From contig NZ_JAGIPX010000008.1 of the NCBI RefSeq assembly GCF_017814945.1, positions 1 to 64,000 of the forward strand: a stretch of 64,000 nucleotides of DNA. Direction: 5' to 3'. Numbering within the stretch: the stretch's first letter is position 1; the number at the start of each line of letters is the position of its first letter. Shown piece by piece: positions 9,647 through 17,721 of this stretch. The notes beneath the pieces are model-generated. The model was not told the DNA's origin, ran no database searches, and saw nothing but the letters and a program-made list of their open reading frames with translations. The position numbers and the translations under genes are program-made. Origin of the DNA: Paraburkholderia sp. LEh10 (GTDB lineage: Bacteria; Pseudomonadota; Gammaproteobacteria; Burkholderiales; Burkholderiaceae).

Positions 9647-10143
9647 TGGACGACCGCAACGCACTCTTCTCGCAACAGACCTTCGCGCGTTCAATCGAAT
9701 TCATCTGGCGCGAAGCCGAGCTGCTGGATCGCCGCGACTATCGCGCGTGGCTCGACCTGTGGGACACGACAGGCTTCTACGTCGTCCCCATCGATGCGCA
9801 GACGACCGACTACGCCGCGACGCTGAACTACGCGTACGACGACCACGACATGCGCGAAAAGCGCGTGCAGCGCATGACGTCGGGCTATTCGGCATCGGCG
9901 TCGGACGCTGCGCGCACGGTGCGCACGGTGTCGCGCTTCACGCCGACGAGCGAGGCCGCCGATATCGTCGAAGTGAAATCGGCGCAGGTGATCGTCGCGC
10001 ACAAGCGCGGCGTATCGACGATTTTCGCCGCCGATCTCACGCACAAAATCAGTTTCGCGACGGGCGAGCCGCGTCTCGCGGAAAAGGTGATTCGCCTGAT
10101 CGATTCGACGGACGCGTTGAGCGCAATCGGCTTTCTGCTTTGA
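9643..10143 (+). CDS. iacD: Rieske oxygenase small subunit IacD
   Basis: Beta subunit of the ring-hydroxylating oxygenase, 166 residues, of the NTF2-like fold that caps the alpha trimer and has no redox centre. Family-typical features are the N-terminal FIWREAELLDRRDYRAWLDL, then GFYVVPIDAQTTDYAATLNY and DDHDMREKRVQRM. Translation starts at 9643 or at the next ATG at 9646; the first overlaps the iacC stop. Only 31 bases separate its stop from the stop of the convergent sensor kinase gene, and no clear terminator lies between them. Confidence 0.9.
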   Translation: MMDDRNALFSQQTFARSIEFIWREAELLDRRDYRAWLDLWDTTGFYVVPIDAQTTDYAATLNYAYDDHDMREKRVQRMTSGYSASASDAARTVRTVSRFTPTSEAADIVEVKSAQVIVAHKRGVSTIFAADLTHKISFATGEPRLAEKVIRLIDSTDALSAIGFLL

Positions 10144-10174
10144 GCTCGCTTTGAGCGTGGCTTCGAGCACTCGG

Positions 10175-11662
10175 CTAAGCGCGCGCCCCCGTGGCGCGCG
10201 CAAGCGGCAACGCGAAGCGGCAGTCGAGTCCTCCGCTTTGCGCCGCCTGTGCCCAGATCCGTCCGCCGTGCCGCGTGACGATGTTCTTGCACAGCGAAAG
10301 GCCGATGCCGTTACCGCCCGCTTTCGACGACGAGAAGCCGTCGAACAGACGTTCATGTGCATCGGCGGGCACGCCGGGGCCGTTGTCCGTCACGCGCAGT
10401 TCCGCCTGTCCCTCCGCCATCGCCGTCGCGAGCGTCACGACGCCGTGCGCGGCCTTTGCGCCCGTCAACGCGTCGAGCGCGTTGAAGGCGAGATTCAGCA
10501 CGACCTGACCGATCAGCACGCGCTCACAGAACACGGGCAAAGGCACGCTCGCCTGTTCGATGCGCACGCGCACGCCTTCTTCTTTCGCGCGCAACGCGAT
10601 GAAGTAAGCGACATCCGTCAAGATGTCGCGCAGATCGGCATGCGTCTCCGTCGGGTCGCGCCTGACGATGTACTCGCGCACGCTCTTGATGATGAGCGCC
10701 GCATGCTCGGCCTGCCGGTCCGCGCTGCGCAGCCCCCAGATAGCGGACTCGATCCCGCCCGGCTGATTGAGCCGCTGGATCGCGCCTTCGATGAAATTAC
10801 GCACGGCGGCGAGCGGCTGACTCAGCTCATGTGCGATCGCCGTCGCCATTTCACCCATTGCGTTGTAGCGCCCCGCGTATTCGAGCATGCGAGCTTCCGT
10901 GCGCCGCGCCTCCTCCATCGCGACCTCCTCGCTGATGTCGCGGAAGTGAATCAACAAGCCGTTCAGTTCGTTTTCAATCGCGACGCGGCGGCATGTGACG
11001 CGCAACCAGCAAGTCGTCCCATCGCGTCGTGTGATGCGATAGCGCTGCGCGTGCATCGGCTGCTCGCCCGCGGCCTGACGCAATTGCGCGACGAGCCTGT
11101 CACGATCGGCGCGCGTGCAGTAGTCGAGCACGCCACCAGGCGGCTCACCCGGCGCAACACCCAGCACGCGGCGCCCCGATTCGCTGATGAATTCGAGCTT
11201 GCCGCGCGGCGTGAGAACCGCGACGCCTTCGCCGAGATCCTGCATGAACTCGCGCAGACGCGTTTCGTAGCGACGCAGTTTCTGCCGCATCGCTTCTTGC
11301 GCGCTGATGTCGCGGAACTGCACCATCACGACGGCCCGCTCGCGCAGCGGCACATACGTCGCAATTGCCTCCGACAGCATGTCCACGCCCGAGCGCGAGC
11401 GATAACACCACTCGTACACCTGCGGCCCCTCCGTGATCGCGCGGTCCATCGCGGCCACGCCGATCTCGCGCCGGTACTTCGGCTCGGGACGCGTCATGTC
11501 GGGCGCCTTGAGTGGCAGCAGTTCTTCGAGCGAAAAGCCCAATGCGACGCACGCGGCGCGGTTGGCCCATACGATTGCCTTCGTGTGCGCGTCGTGCAGC
11601 AGCACGCACTGCGTCAATGCGTCGAGCAGACGCTGAAAATCTTCTTCGGCTGGAAAAGTCAT
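10175..11662 (-). CDS. iacS: Soluble double-PAS sensor histidine kinase IacS
   Basis: 495-residue histidine kinase without any membrane span, so it should sense a cytoplasmic signal. Two PAS domains occupy about residues 4-120 and 135-245, each ending in a FRDIS motif. The dimerisation helix carries the phosphoacceptor His278 in AHELSQPLAAVRNF. The ATP lid region shows N-box residues Asn390/Asn394, DNGPG at 426-430 and NGIGL at 451-455. The layout is that of FixL- and StyS-like kinases. The start at 11662 excludes a 41-residue extension without coding character. Its partner is the FixJ-like regulator at 16029-16694. P. phytofirmans has a comparable two-component system in its iac locus thought to respond to IAA; the direct ligand is unknown. 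Confidence 0.85.
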   Translation of the reverse strand: MTFPAEEDFQRLLDALTQCVLLHDAHTKAIVWANRAACVALGFSLEELLPLKAPDMTRPEPKYRREIGVAAMDRAITEGPQVYEWCYRSRSGVDMLSEAIATYVPLRERAVVMVQFRDISAQEAMRQKLRRYETRLREFMQDLGEGVAVLTPRGKLEFISESGRRVLGVAPGEPPGGVLDYCTRADRDRLVAQLRQAAGEQPMHAQRYRITRRDGTTCWLRVTCRRVAIENELNGLLIHFRDISEEVAMEEARRTEARMLEYAGRYNAMGEMATAIAHELSQPLAAVRNFIEGAIQRLNQPGGIESAIWGLRSADRQAEHAALIIKSVREYIVRRDPTETHADLRDILTDVAYFIALRAKEEGVRVRIEQASVPLPVFCERVLIGQVVLNLAFNALDALTGAKAAHGVVTLATAMAEGQAELRVTDNGPGVPADAHERLFDGFSSSKAGGNGIGLSLCKNIVTRHGGRIWAQAAQSGGLDCRFALPLARATGARA

Positions 11663-11726
11663 GAGACACGCGCAACAGAGCATGAATGCAGGCCTAACCA
11701 TAACACTCGCGCCGTGCATCGAAGCG

Positions 11727-11742
11727 CTAAAGAATTCTTTAG
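11727..11742. promoter_or_regulatory. Perfect palindrome, candidate IacR2 box for iacA
   Basis: CTAAAGAATTCTTTAG is a perfect 16-bp palindrome in the divergent region between iacS and iacA, about 117 bases upstream of the iacA start. Its TAAA-N6-TTTA geometry equals that of the StyR box (TAAA-CCATGG-TTTA). The regulator encoded in this cluster belongs to the same FixJ/StyR/TodT family, so it is the best candidate to bind here. Confidence 0.6.
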
Positions 11743-11858
11743 GCAGGCAGGCGTCGATACCAGGCGATGCGCACGGGTGCCCCAATTGTTGAAGGCTTTT
11801 TGCGTTTTTAGACTGGCCTGAACGTCAATCGCGTCTAACGCATCCAGGAGACTTCGAC

Positions 11859-13055
11859 ATGTCAGCCGCCGCAACTGCCCTCGCCTCGTATGACGATCAC
11901 GCCGCGCGACCGCTCGAAAGCGGGCCCGCCGATGCATTGCCGCTCGACGACGTGATCGCTGAAATCTTCGCGCGCCGCGAGGAATTCGAGCGCGTTTCGC
12001 ATGTGCCGCGCGACGTGATCGCGAAACTCAAACGCGCCGGCATCTATCGTGCGGGCACGCCCCGGCGTTTCGGCGGCGATGCGCGTGCGCCGGGCGAGTT
12101 TCTCGCGATGATCGAACGCATCGCCGTCGCGGACGGTTCGGCCGCGTGGGTCGCGAGCTTCGGCTCCGCGAACGTGTATCTCGCCGCGCTGCCGCTCGCC
12201 ACGCAGGAAATCATCTATGCGGCGGGCCCGGACCAGGTCTTCGCGGGCGGCCTCTTTCCCGTGCAGGCCGCGCAGCCCTCGCCCGGCGGATGGCGCGTCG
12301 ATGGCACGTGGAAGTTCGCGAGCGGCTGCAAGGGCGCGGACTGGCTGGGCGTCGGGATAGGAACGGGGGGCAACGACGGCGCCGCCCCCGGCAAGCCGCG
12401 CACGGCCGTGTTCCGGCCGGAACAGGTCGAGATCGTCGAGAACTGGGACGTGGTCGGCATGCAGGGCACGGGCAGCCACGATCTGCGCGTCACCGGCCAG
12501 TTCGTCGCCGACGAGTGGACCTTCGTGCGCGGTGGCACGCCGAGCGTCGATGAGCCGCTGTACCGCTATCCGACCATCGCCTACGCAGCGCAGGTGCTCG
12601 CCGTCGTGAACCTCGGGCTCGCACGCGCGGCGCTCGACGTCGCGAACCAGATGGCAGGTGGCCGCAAGACGACGACGGGCGCGCCGCAACTCGCGCAGCG
12701 CGCGTATTACCGCATCGAGCTCGCGAAAGCCGAGGCGCAGTTGCGCTCGGCGCGCGCGTTCTTTTATGAATCGACCGACGGCGTGTGGCAGTCGATCCTC
12801 GCCGGCAACGACGTGACGCCGGACCAGGTCAGCCTGTTGCGCCTCGCCGCGACGCAGATCGCGCGCGAAGGCGCGGACGTCGTCGGGCGCGCTTATCGGC
12901 TGGGCGGGACGATGGCGATCTATCGCACGCACCCGCTGCAGCGTCTGATGCGCGATGCAATGGTCGTCACGCAGCACGCGTTTCTCGGCGAAGGCAACTA
13001 CGACGGCGCGGGTGCTGTCTTCGTCGGCGTGCCGCCGATTCCGGGTTATCTGTAA
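11859..13055 (+). CDS. iacA: Indole-acetate monooxygenase IacA (acyl-CoA dehydrogenase fold)
   Basis: 398-residue flavoprotein of the class D monooxygenase group, built on the acyl-CoA dehydrogenase fold (N-terminal helical, middle beta and C-terminal helical domains). Recognisable segments are GGDARAPGEFLAMIERIAVA, WKFASGCKGADW and GMQGTGSHD in the middle domain, and RLGGTMAIYRTHPLQRLMRD near the C-terminus. IacA carries out the first oxygenation of IAA using reduced flavin, most likely supplied by IacG. Related enzymes are the indole oxygenases of iif-type clusters and DszC/HpaB-like hydroxylases. CAGGAG lies ahead of the start. It opens the iacA-B-I-H-E transcription unit. Confidence 0.9.
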   Translation: MSAAATALASYDDHAARPLESGPADALPLDDVIAEIFARREEFERVSHVPRDVIAKLKRAGIYRAGTPRRFGGDARAPGEFLAMIERIAVADGSAAWVASFGSANVYLAALPLATQEIIYAAGPDQVFAGGLFPVQAAQPSPGGWRVDGTWKFASGCKGADWLGVGIGTGGNDGAAPGKPRTAVFRPEQVEIVENWDVVGMQGTGSHDLRVTGQFVADEWTFVRGGTPSVDEPLYRYPTIAYAAQVLAVVNLGLARAALDVANQMAGGRKTTTGAPQLAQRAYYRIELAKAEAQLRSARAFFYESTDGVWQSILAGNDVTPDQVSLLRLAATQIAREGADVVGRAYRLGGTMAIYRTHPLQRLMRDAMVVTQHAFLGEGNYDGAGAVFVGVPPIPGYL

Positions 13056-13106
13056 CCGCTTTGGATACTCATCGTTTCATGCCTGTTTTCAAGGGAGTTT
13101 CGCTTC

Positions 13107-13499
13107 ATGACTGACAATCGTTCGCTGCCGTTGCGTGTTCTGTTCTGCTGCGGCGTCACGCAGAATTTCTTCGACTTGCCGCGCGAGCAGATCGGCGAAG
13201 TATGGCAGGCCTACGGCAAGATGCTGTCCGCCATCGAAGCAATGGACAACGTGCGCGTGCTCGGCATCATGGACGACGACCGCCTCGTCGTCGGACAGTC
13301 CGACGGCGCGCCGTGGACTTTCTACATCATGGCCGACGTCGCCGACTTCGACACGGCCGTCGCTGTCTGCAATCTGTATCGCACCACGCCCGTCGGCGAC
13401 TACAACCTATGGCGCTACGGCAAGATCGAGGCACGCGTGGGGCGTGCGCTGACGGTGCCGCCGGCAACGGCTCATAGCGCGGCGCACAGCGGGGCCTGA
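13107..13499 (+). CDS. iacB: IacB, small conserved protein of IAA degradation
   Basis: 130 residues, preceded by AGGGAG and lying 51 bases after iacA. The core is a compact alpha/beta protein: VLFCCGVTQNFFDLP, then MDNVRVLGIMDDDRLVVGQ, WTFYIMADVADFDTAVAVC and a conserved-looking YNLWRYGKIEARVGRAL. The last ~15 residues are low complexity. It has no known catalytic motif. Position and size match IacB of Pseudomonas putida 1290, and a similar small protein accompanies ACAD-fold oxygenases in indole clusters. The exact step is unsettled. A cofactor-independent conversion of the oxygenated indole is plausible inference. Confidence 0.8.
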   Translation: MTDNRSLPLRVLFCCGVTQNFFDLPREQIGEVWQAYGKMLSAIEAMDNVRVLGIMDDDRLVVGQSDGAPWTFYIMADVADFDTAVAVCNLYRTTPVGDYNLWRYGKIEARVGRALTVPPATAHSAAHSGA

Positions 13500-13502
13500 G
13501 CG

Positions 13503-14030
13503 ATGAGCGACACCCCGGTATCCGCCGCCACGCTCGACGCGCTGCACGCGCGCATCGCGGCGCTCGAAGCCGAACGCGCGGTGCGCGAAACGATCGCGCG
13601 CTACATGGCGCTGTGCGATGTGCCTTCGGGCGCGCTCGACGGTGAATCGCTCGCCGCGCTGTTCACGCAAGATGCCGTGTGGGAAGGCATCGGTCCACAA
13701 TACACGCAGAAGTTCGGCCGCCTGCAAGGCAGTGCCGACATTCTCGCGATGCTGCAGCGCTATCTGCCGCCTGCGCCGCATTTCGCGACCAACGTGCATT
13801 TCCTGACCTCGGAGACAATCGATGTCGACGGCACACGCGCGAAAGGCCGCTGGATCATGCTGCAGGCATCGGGCTATGTCGATACGCGCGCCGAACTGAT
13901 CGCGGCGCGCCTCGAAGTGGACTTCACGCCCGCGCCCGATGGCCGCACGTGGCAGATCCAGCACTTTCGCACCGAGCGTCTTTTCGATGCGCCCTGGCAC
14001 GTCAACAGCCGCAAGGACACGACATCATGA
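13503..14030 (+). CDS. iacI: IacI, SnoaL-like protein
   Basis: 175-residue protein of the SnoaL/NTF2-like fold. After an N-terminal helix it shows VRETIARYMALCD, LAALFTQDAVWEG, FGRLQGSADILAMLQRYLP and FATNVHFLTSETI, the order of a SnoaL cone barrel with a buried polar pocket. Such proteins act as small dehydratases, isomerases or hydroxylases without metal. In IAA clusters IacI accompanies IacA-IacE, and it probably handles an early oxindole intermediate. The gene starts three bases after iacB, and its stop overlaps the iacH start (TCATGA), so it is within one operon. Confidence 0.82.
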   Translation: MSDTPVSAATLDALHARIAALEAERAVRETIARYMALCDVPSGALDGESLAALFTQDAVWEGIGPQYTQKFGRLQGSADILAMLQRYLPPAPHFATNVHFLTSETIDVDGTRAKGRWIMLQASGYVDTRAELIAARLEVDFTPAPDGRTWQIQHFRTERLFDAPWHVNSRKDTTS

Positions 14031-15166
14031 CGGCATTCATCAGCGCGTTCACGTTGAGCGCGGACCCTTGCGCGCAGGGCCCGGCCATCGCGATCAAGGA
14101 TTCGATCGACATCGCGGGCTATCCGACGACGGGAGCGAGCCGCGCGCTCGCCGGCGAGCCGCCCGCCGCCGCGCATGCCGAGGTCGTGCAGCGTCTGCTC
14201 GATGCGGGCTGGCGCATCGCGGGCAAGACGAACATGCATGAGCTCGCGTTCGGCATGACGGGCATCAACGACTACACGGGCACGCCCGTGAATCCGCAAG
14301 ACGCGGCGCGCATTCCGGGCGGATCGTCGAGCGGATCGGCGGCGGCCGTCGGACTGCGGCTCGTCGACGCCGCGCTCGGCACCGACACGGGCGGCTCGAT
14401 TCGCGGACCTGCCGCGTGTTGCGGCGTGATCGGACTCAAGCCGACGTTCGGGCGCGTATCGCGGCGCGGTGTCGTGCCGCGCCATTCGACGCTCGATTGC
14501 GTCGGTCCGTTTGCACGCGAGATGGTCACGCTCGTCGACGCGATGGCGGCCATCGCGCCCGCGTTCGACATGGGTGCGGCAAGACGCGACAGCGCCGCGC
14601 CGAACGTCGCGATCGTTTCCGTCGACGCGGACGCATCGATCCGTGAGGGCGTCGAACGCGCGGTCCGGCGCGCAGAATGCGCGTCGCGCATCATCGAGCT
14701 CGCCTGGCTGAAAGACGCGTTCGATGCGGGCCTGGCCGTCATCAACGTGGAAACGTCGCGCGCATTCGGCCACCTCGTCGAAACGGGCAAGCTCGGCGCC
14801 GACCTCGACGCGCGTCTGCGCGCGGCGGCCCAGACGACCGACGCGCAACTCGACGCGGCCGAGCGTGTGCGGCGCAACTTCACCGAGGCCGTCGATCGCG
14901 CGCTGGAGCATGCTGACGTGCTCGTGCTGCCCACCTTGCCCGCCCTGCCGATCACCGTCGAAGCGGCGCGCAACGGCACGTCGGTGATCGCGATGTCGTC
15001 GCTGATTCGCCCGTTCAACCTGAGCGGCCATCCCGCGTTGAGCCTCCCGTTGCCGATCGCGGGCTCATCGTTGAAAGCGGGTCTTCAAATCGTCGGGCGC
15101 AAGGGCGCGGACGAACAGGTGTGCGCCGTCGCCGCGCGTTTCGAAACGGCGCTTGCGGCGTCGTAA
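14027..15166 (+). CDS. iacH: Amidase-signature hydrolase IacH
   Basis: 379 residues, shorter than many amidases (about 450-500) but with a full signature core. The catalytic Lys is in AIAIKDSIDIAGYP near residue 23. The cis-Ser/nucleophile Ser segment is GGSSSGSAAAVGL followed by LGTDTGGSIRGPAACCGVIG. The C-terminal part has LVLPTLPALPI. The start codon overlaps the iacI stop, and the longer upstream frame is antisense-like and lies inside iacI. In IAA degradation IacH is expected to cleave an amide bond exposed after ring oxidation, perhaps the lactam or an anthranilate-type amide. The substrate is inference. Confidence 0.88.
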   Translation: MTAFISAFTLSADPCAQGPAIAIKDSIDIAGYPTTGASRALAGEPPAAAHAEVVQRLLDAGWRIAGKTNMHELAFGMTGINDYTGTPVNPQDAARIPGGSSSGSAAAVGLRLVDAALGTDTGGSIRGPAACCGVIGLKPTFGRVSRRGVVPRHSTLDCVGPFAREMVTLVDAMAAIAPAFDMGAARRDSAAPNVAIVSVDADASIREGVERAVRRAECASRIIELAWLKDAFDAGLAVINVETSRAFGHLVETGKLGADLDARLRAAAQTTDAQLDAAERVRRNFTEAVDRALEHADVLVLPTLPALPITVEAARNGTSVIAMSSLIRPFNLSGHPALSLPLPIAGSSLKAGLQIVGRKGADEQVCAVAARFETALAAS

Positions 15167-15225
15167 GAGAACAGCCGTCAACCGCCTGCGTTCATGTGGA
15201 CGCACGCATCGAAGGAACATCATTC

Positions 15226-15969
15226 ATGTCGAACAGAGTCGTCATCGTGACGGGCGCGGCGCGCGGTTTGGGCGCCGTCGTCGCCCGGCATTTCCACTGC
15301 AATGGCTATAAGGTCGCGCTCGCCGATATCGCGATCGATGCCGCACACACGCTCGCTGCCGAACTGAGCGCGGATCAGGAAACGGCGTGTGCGATTGAAC
15401 TCGACGTCACGAGGAAAGCGGACTTCGAAGCGGCACGCGACGCGTTGATCGGGCGTTGGGGTCACGTCGATGTGCTCGTGAACAACGCGGGCGCATCGAA
15501 AGTCGTGCCCGTCATGGAGATCACCGCCGAGCAGTTCGATCAGGTCATCGACATCAATCTGCGCAGCGTGCTGTTCGGCTGCCAGGTGTTCGGCCAGTAC
15601 TTCGCGGATCGCGGAGCGGGACGGATCGTCAATATCGCTTCGCTGGCGGGTCAGAACGGCGGCTCGGCGACAGGCGCGCACTACGCCGCGGCCAAAGGCG
15701 GCGCGATCACGCTGACCAAGGTGTTCGCGCGCGATCTCGCCGCGCGCGGCGTGACCGTCAACGCGATATCGCCTGGCCCGCTCGATCTGCCCATCGTTCA
15801 CGAAAGCGTGCCCGCCGACAAGCTCGACACGGTCATCGCAAGCATTCCCGTTGGCCGTCTAGGCTCGGCGGACTACGTGGCTCAGATGGCATTGCTGCTT
15901 GCATCGGGCGATGCGTATTTCGCCAACGGTGCGTGCTGGGACGTAAACGGCGGTTTGTACATGCGCTAG
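15226..15969 (+). CDS. iacE: Short-chain dehydrogenase IacE
   Basis: Classical SDR of 247 residues. The NAD(P) motif TGAARGLG is at residues 9-16, NNAG at about 86-89, the catalytic Ser in NIASLAGQNGG, and Tyr-x3-Lys in HYAAAKGGA. The C-terminus carries SPGPLDLPI. In iac clusters IacE oxidises the hydroxylated indole acetic acid produced by IacA on the way to dioxindole-3-acetate. The start at 15226 follows AAGGAACATC; an upstream Met 35 codons earlier overlaps iacH. It is the last gene of the iacA operon and is convergent with the response regulator gene 59 bases away. Confidence 0.9.
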   Translation: MSNRVVIVTGAARGLGAVVARHFHCNGYKVALADIAIDAAHTLAAELSADQETACAIELDVTRKADFEAARDALIGRWGHVDVLVNNAGASKVVPVMEITAEQFDQVIDINLRSVLFGCQVFGQYFADRGAGRIVNIASLAGQNGGSATGAHYAAAKGGAITLTKVFARDLAARGVTVNAISPGPLDLPIVHESVPADKLDTVIASIPVGRLGSADYVAQMALLLASGDAYFANGACWDVNGGLYMR

Positions 15970-16028
15970 CGCGCAACCCTTTGAACGGCACGGTGCCGCG
16001 CCGCGCTAAGGCCGTGCCCTCGTTGCTT

Positions 16029-16694
16029 TCAACGCTCGTGGTGCACGTCCTCGCCCGGACTCCACACGGCCATCACATCGCGCACGAGCGTCGCGATCGA
16101 CGATGCGCCGAGCTTGTCCTTGATGCTCGCGCGATGCACGTCGACCGTCTTCACGCTGATCGACAGATCCGATGCGATGCGCTTGCTGCCCTTGCCATCC
16201 AGCACGCCGCGCAGCACTTCTTTTTCGCGTGCCGTCAGCGATTCGATCCGCTGACGCAGCTCGCGATGCTTCTGATCCGATGCATGCCGCTGCGCGGCGA
16301 GTTTCATCGCGCGCTGGATGCGCTCGAGCATCTGTTGCGAGTTGTAGGGCTTCTCGACGAAGTCGATTGCGCCGTTCTGCAATGCGCGCACCGACATCGG
16401 TATATCGCCTTGGCCGCTGACGAAAATGATCGGCAATGTCGCGCCGCGCCGGTTCAGTTCCCCTTGCACGTCGAAGCCGCTCGTCTCGGGCATTCGCACA
16501 TCAAGCACCAGGCAGGCCGGCACGTTGGCATCGAAGGCTTGCAGAAACTGCGCCGCGTTCGCGAACCCTTCCGACTTCACACCAACCGATTCCAACAGCC
16601 ACGCGAGCGATGTGCGCATGCCGTTGTCGTCGTCGACGATATACACGATGGGGGCGGTCGAGCCCGTCGATGGCGCCTTGCTGGCTGCTGTCAT
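16029..16694 (-). CDS. iacR2: FixJ/StyR-type response regulator IacR2
   Basis: 221 residues. The receiver domain at about 14-130 has the acidic pair Asp21/Asp22, phosphoacceptor Asp65 in CLVLDVRMPETSGF, and Lys115 in DFVEKP. The C-terminal LuxR/GerE DNA-binding domain at about 150-210 has LTAREKEVLRGVLDGKGSKR and TVDVHRASIKDKL. The start was set at 16694 because the receiver homology begins soon after; 30 further upstream codons are open but look non-coding. Its cognate kinase is most likely iacS, 4.4 kb away across the regulated operon. Expected targets are iacA, through the palindrome at 11727, and possibly iacG, which is divergent. Confidence 0.85.
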   Translation of the reverse strand: MTAASKAPSTGSTAPIVYIVDDDNGMRTSLAWLLESVGVKSEGFANAAQFLQAFDANVPACLVLDVRMPETSGFDVQGELNRRGATLPIIFVSGQGDIPMSVRALQNGAIDFVEKPYNSQQMLERIQRAMKLAAQRHASDQKHRELRQRIESLTAREKEVLRGVLDGKGSKRIASDLSISVKTVDVHRASIKDKLGASSIATLVRDVMAVWSPGEDVHHER

Positions 16695-17039
16695 GTCTGC
16701 TACCTGTCGCAACGCGTGCCGTATGGTCCGGCCGTCTCTTCGCGTTGCCCGTTTCATTTTGAGAAGACCCATCATAACCAGCACAAATTCCCGTGAAAAG
16801 CCTTAAATGCAGGCTTTTTCCGCTTCGACACGCGTGGGAATGCGATGCGCAGTTGCCTGTCGAACGCAACCTGGTAAAACCTTTAGGCGGCTCGGGAGCG
16901 CCGCCAACCTGTGTGCGGCTCACGCGGATTACATTGACCTCGCGTCTGCCGTACGCTTGCTGCATGGGAAACGTCGCGCGCGCAACCGTCGCGGGCGAAC
17001 GATCGAACAGCAGCGAACCAACTGCAGGAAGCCACTCGT
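16695..17039. promoter_or_regulatory. Divergent regulatory region iacR2-iacG
   Basis: No gene in these 345 bases. GAAAAGCCT-TAAATGC-AGGCTTTTTC at 16795-16820 is a stem-loop-like inverted repeat with 8-bp arms, upstream of iacR2. GTAAAACCTTTAGGC at 16874-16888 shares CTTTAGGC with the palindrome in front of iacA, but its half-site spacing is 3 instead of 6. The region should hold both promoters. Regulator binding is conjecture. Confidence 0.4.
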
Positions 17040-17573
17040 ATGTCCGACACTCACCGCCCCAGCCTCACCGCACCCGATGACGCGCGCAAGCAGTTCCGCC
17101 AGGCCATGGCGCATCTCGGCGCGGCCGTCAACATCATCACGACGTGCGGGCCATCCGGACGCTGCGGCATCACGGCGAGCGCCGTATGCTCCGTGACGGA
17201 CGCACCGCCGACGCTGCTCGTCTGCCTGAACCGTTCGAGTGCGATGCACGCCGTGTTCGAACGCAATCGCGACGTCTGCATCAACGTGCTGCCGGGGCAT
17301 CACGAATTGCTGGCGCGCCACTTCGCGGGGCTCACGCAGCTATCGATGGAAGCGCGCTTCAGCTTGCCCGTCTGGGACGAAGGGATGCATCGCGTGCCCG
17401 TGCTGCGCGATGCGCTGGCAAGTCTGCAAGGGCGCATCGTCGAACTGAAGGAAGTGGGCTCGCATTCTGTGATGTTCGTCGAAGCGCAACAGATCCGCGT
17501 GCGCGCCGATGGCGACAGTCTCATTTATTTCGACCGCAACTTCCATCGGGTGCCGAGGCTCTGCGCGGCCTGA
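17040..17573 (+). CDS. iacG: Flavin reductase IacG
   Basis: 177-residue NAD(P)H:flavin oxidoreductase of the HpaC/RutF-like family that supplies reduced flavin to a separate monooxygenase, here most likely IacA. Family features are FRQAMAHLGAAVNIITTCGP at residues 19-38, GITASAVCSVTDAPPTLLVC with the FMN/FAD-binding Ser/Thr-Ala-Ser pattern, and NRSSAMHAVFERNRDVCINV. A C-terminal FDRNFHRVPRL replaces the usual GxY-like ending. It is transcribed divergently from iacR2. Two-component flavin-dependent hydroxylation explains why iacG is retained although it is 4 kb from iacA. Confidence 0.88.
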   Translation: MSDTHRPSLTAPDDARKQFRQAMAHLGAAVNIITTCGPSGRCGITASAVCSVTDAPPTLLVCLNRSSAMHAVFERNRDVCINVLPGHHELLARHFAGLTQLSMEARFSLPVWDEGMHRVPVLRDALASLQGRIVELKEVGSHSVMFVEAQQIRVRADGDSLIYFDRNFHRVPRLCAA

Positions 17574-17674
17574 TGGCGGCTCGATCGCGCTCACGCTTCG
17601 CGAGCGTTCACGCTGTTACCCGGCGTTACTTTTCTCGCAACGCCGTAGCACCTGTGTCGAAAGCGCGCCCCTAG

Positions 17675-17692
17675 ACTGAAGCCGTCTTCAGT
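17675..17692. promoter_or_regulatory. Perfect inverted repeat in leader of 17722 gene
   Basis: ACTGAAG-CCGT-CTTCAGT, 7-bp arms, 30 bases before the start codon and overlapping a possible TAGACT -10 box. Could be an operator or a 5' UTR hairpin. Confidence 0.4.
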
Positions 17693-17721
17693 GACGCGCA
17701 AACACGCGCAGGGAGCAAAAA

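Noticed and set aside
10151..11821. Long plus-strand open frame (556 codons) over the sensor kinase
   Set aside because: It is the antisense shadow of iacS in GC-rich DNA: Arg/His/Ala-rich, no fold-like segments, no ribosome binding site. The minus strand encodes clear PAS and kinase motifs.
16874..16888. Second response-regulator box in front of iacG
   Set aside because: It shares CTTTAGGC with the iacA palindrome, but the half-site spacing is 3 rather than 6, so I do not call it the same site.
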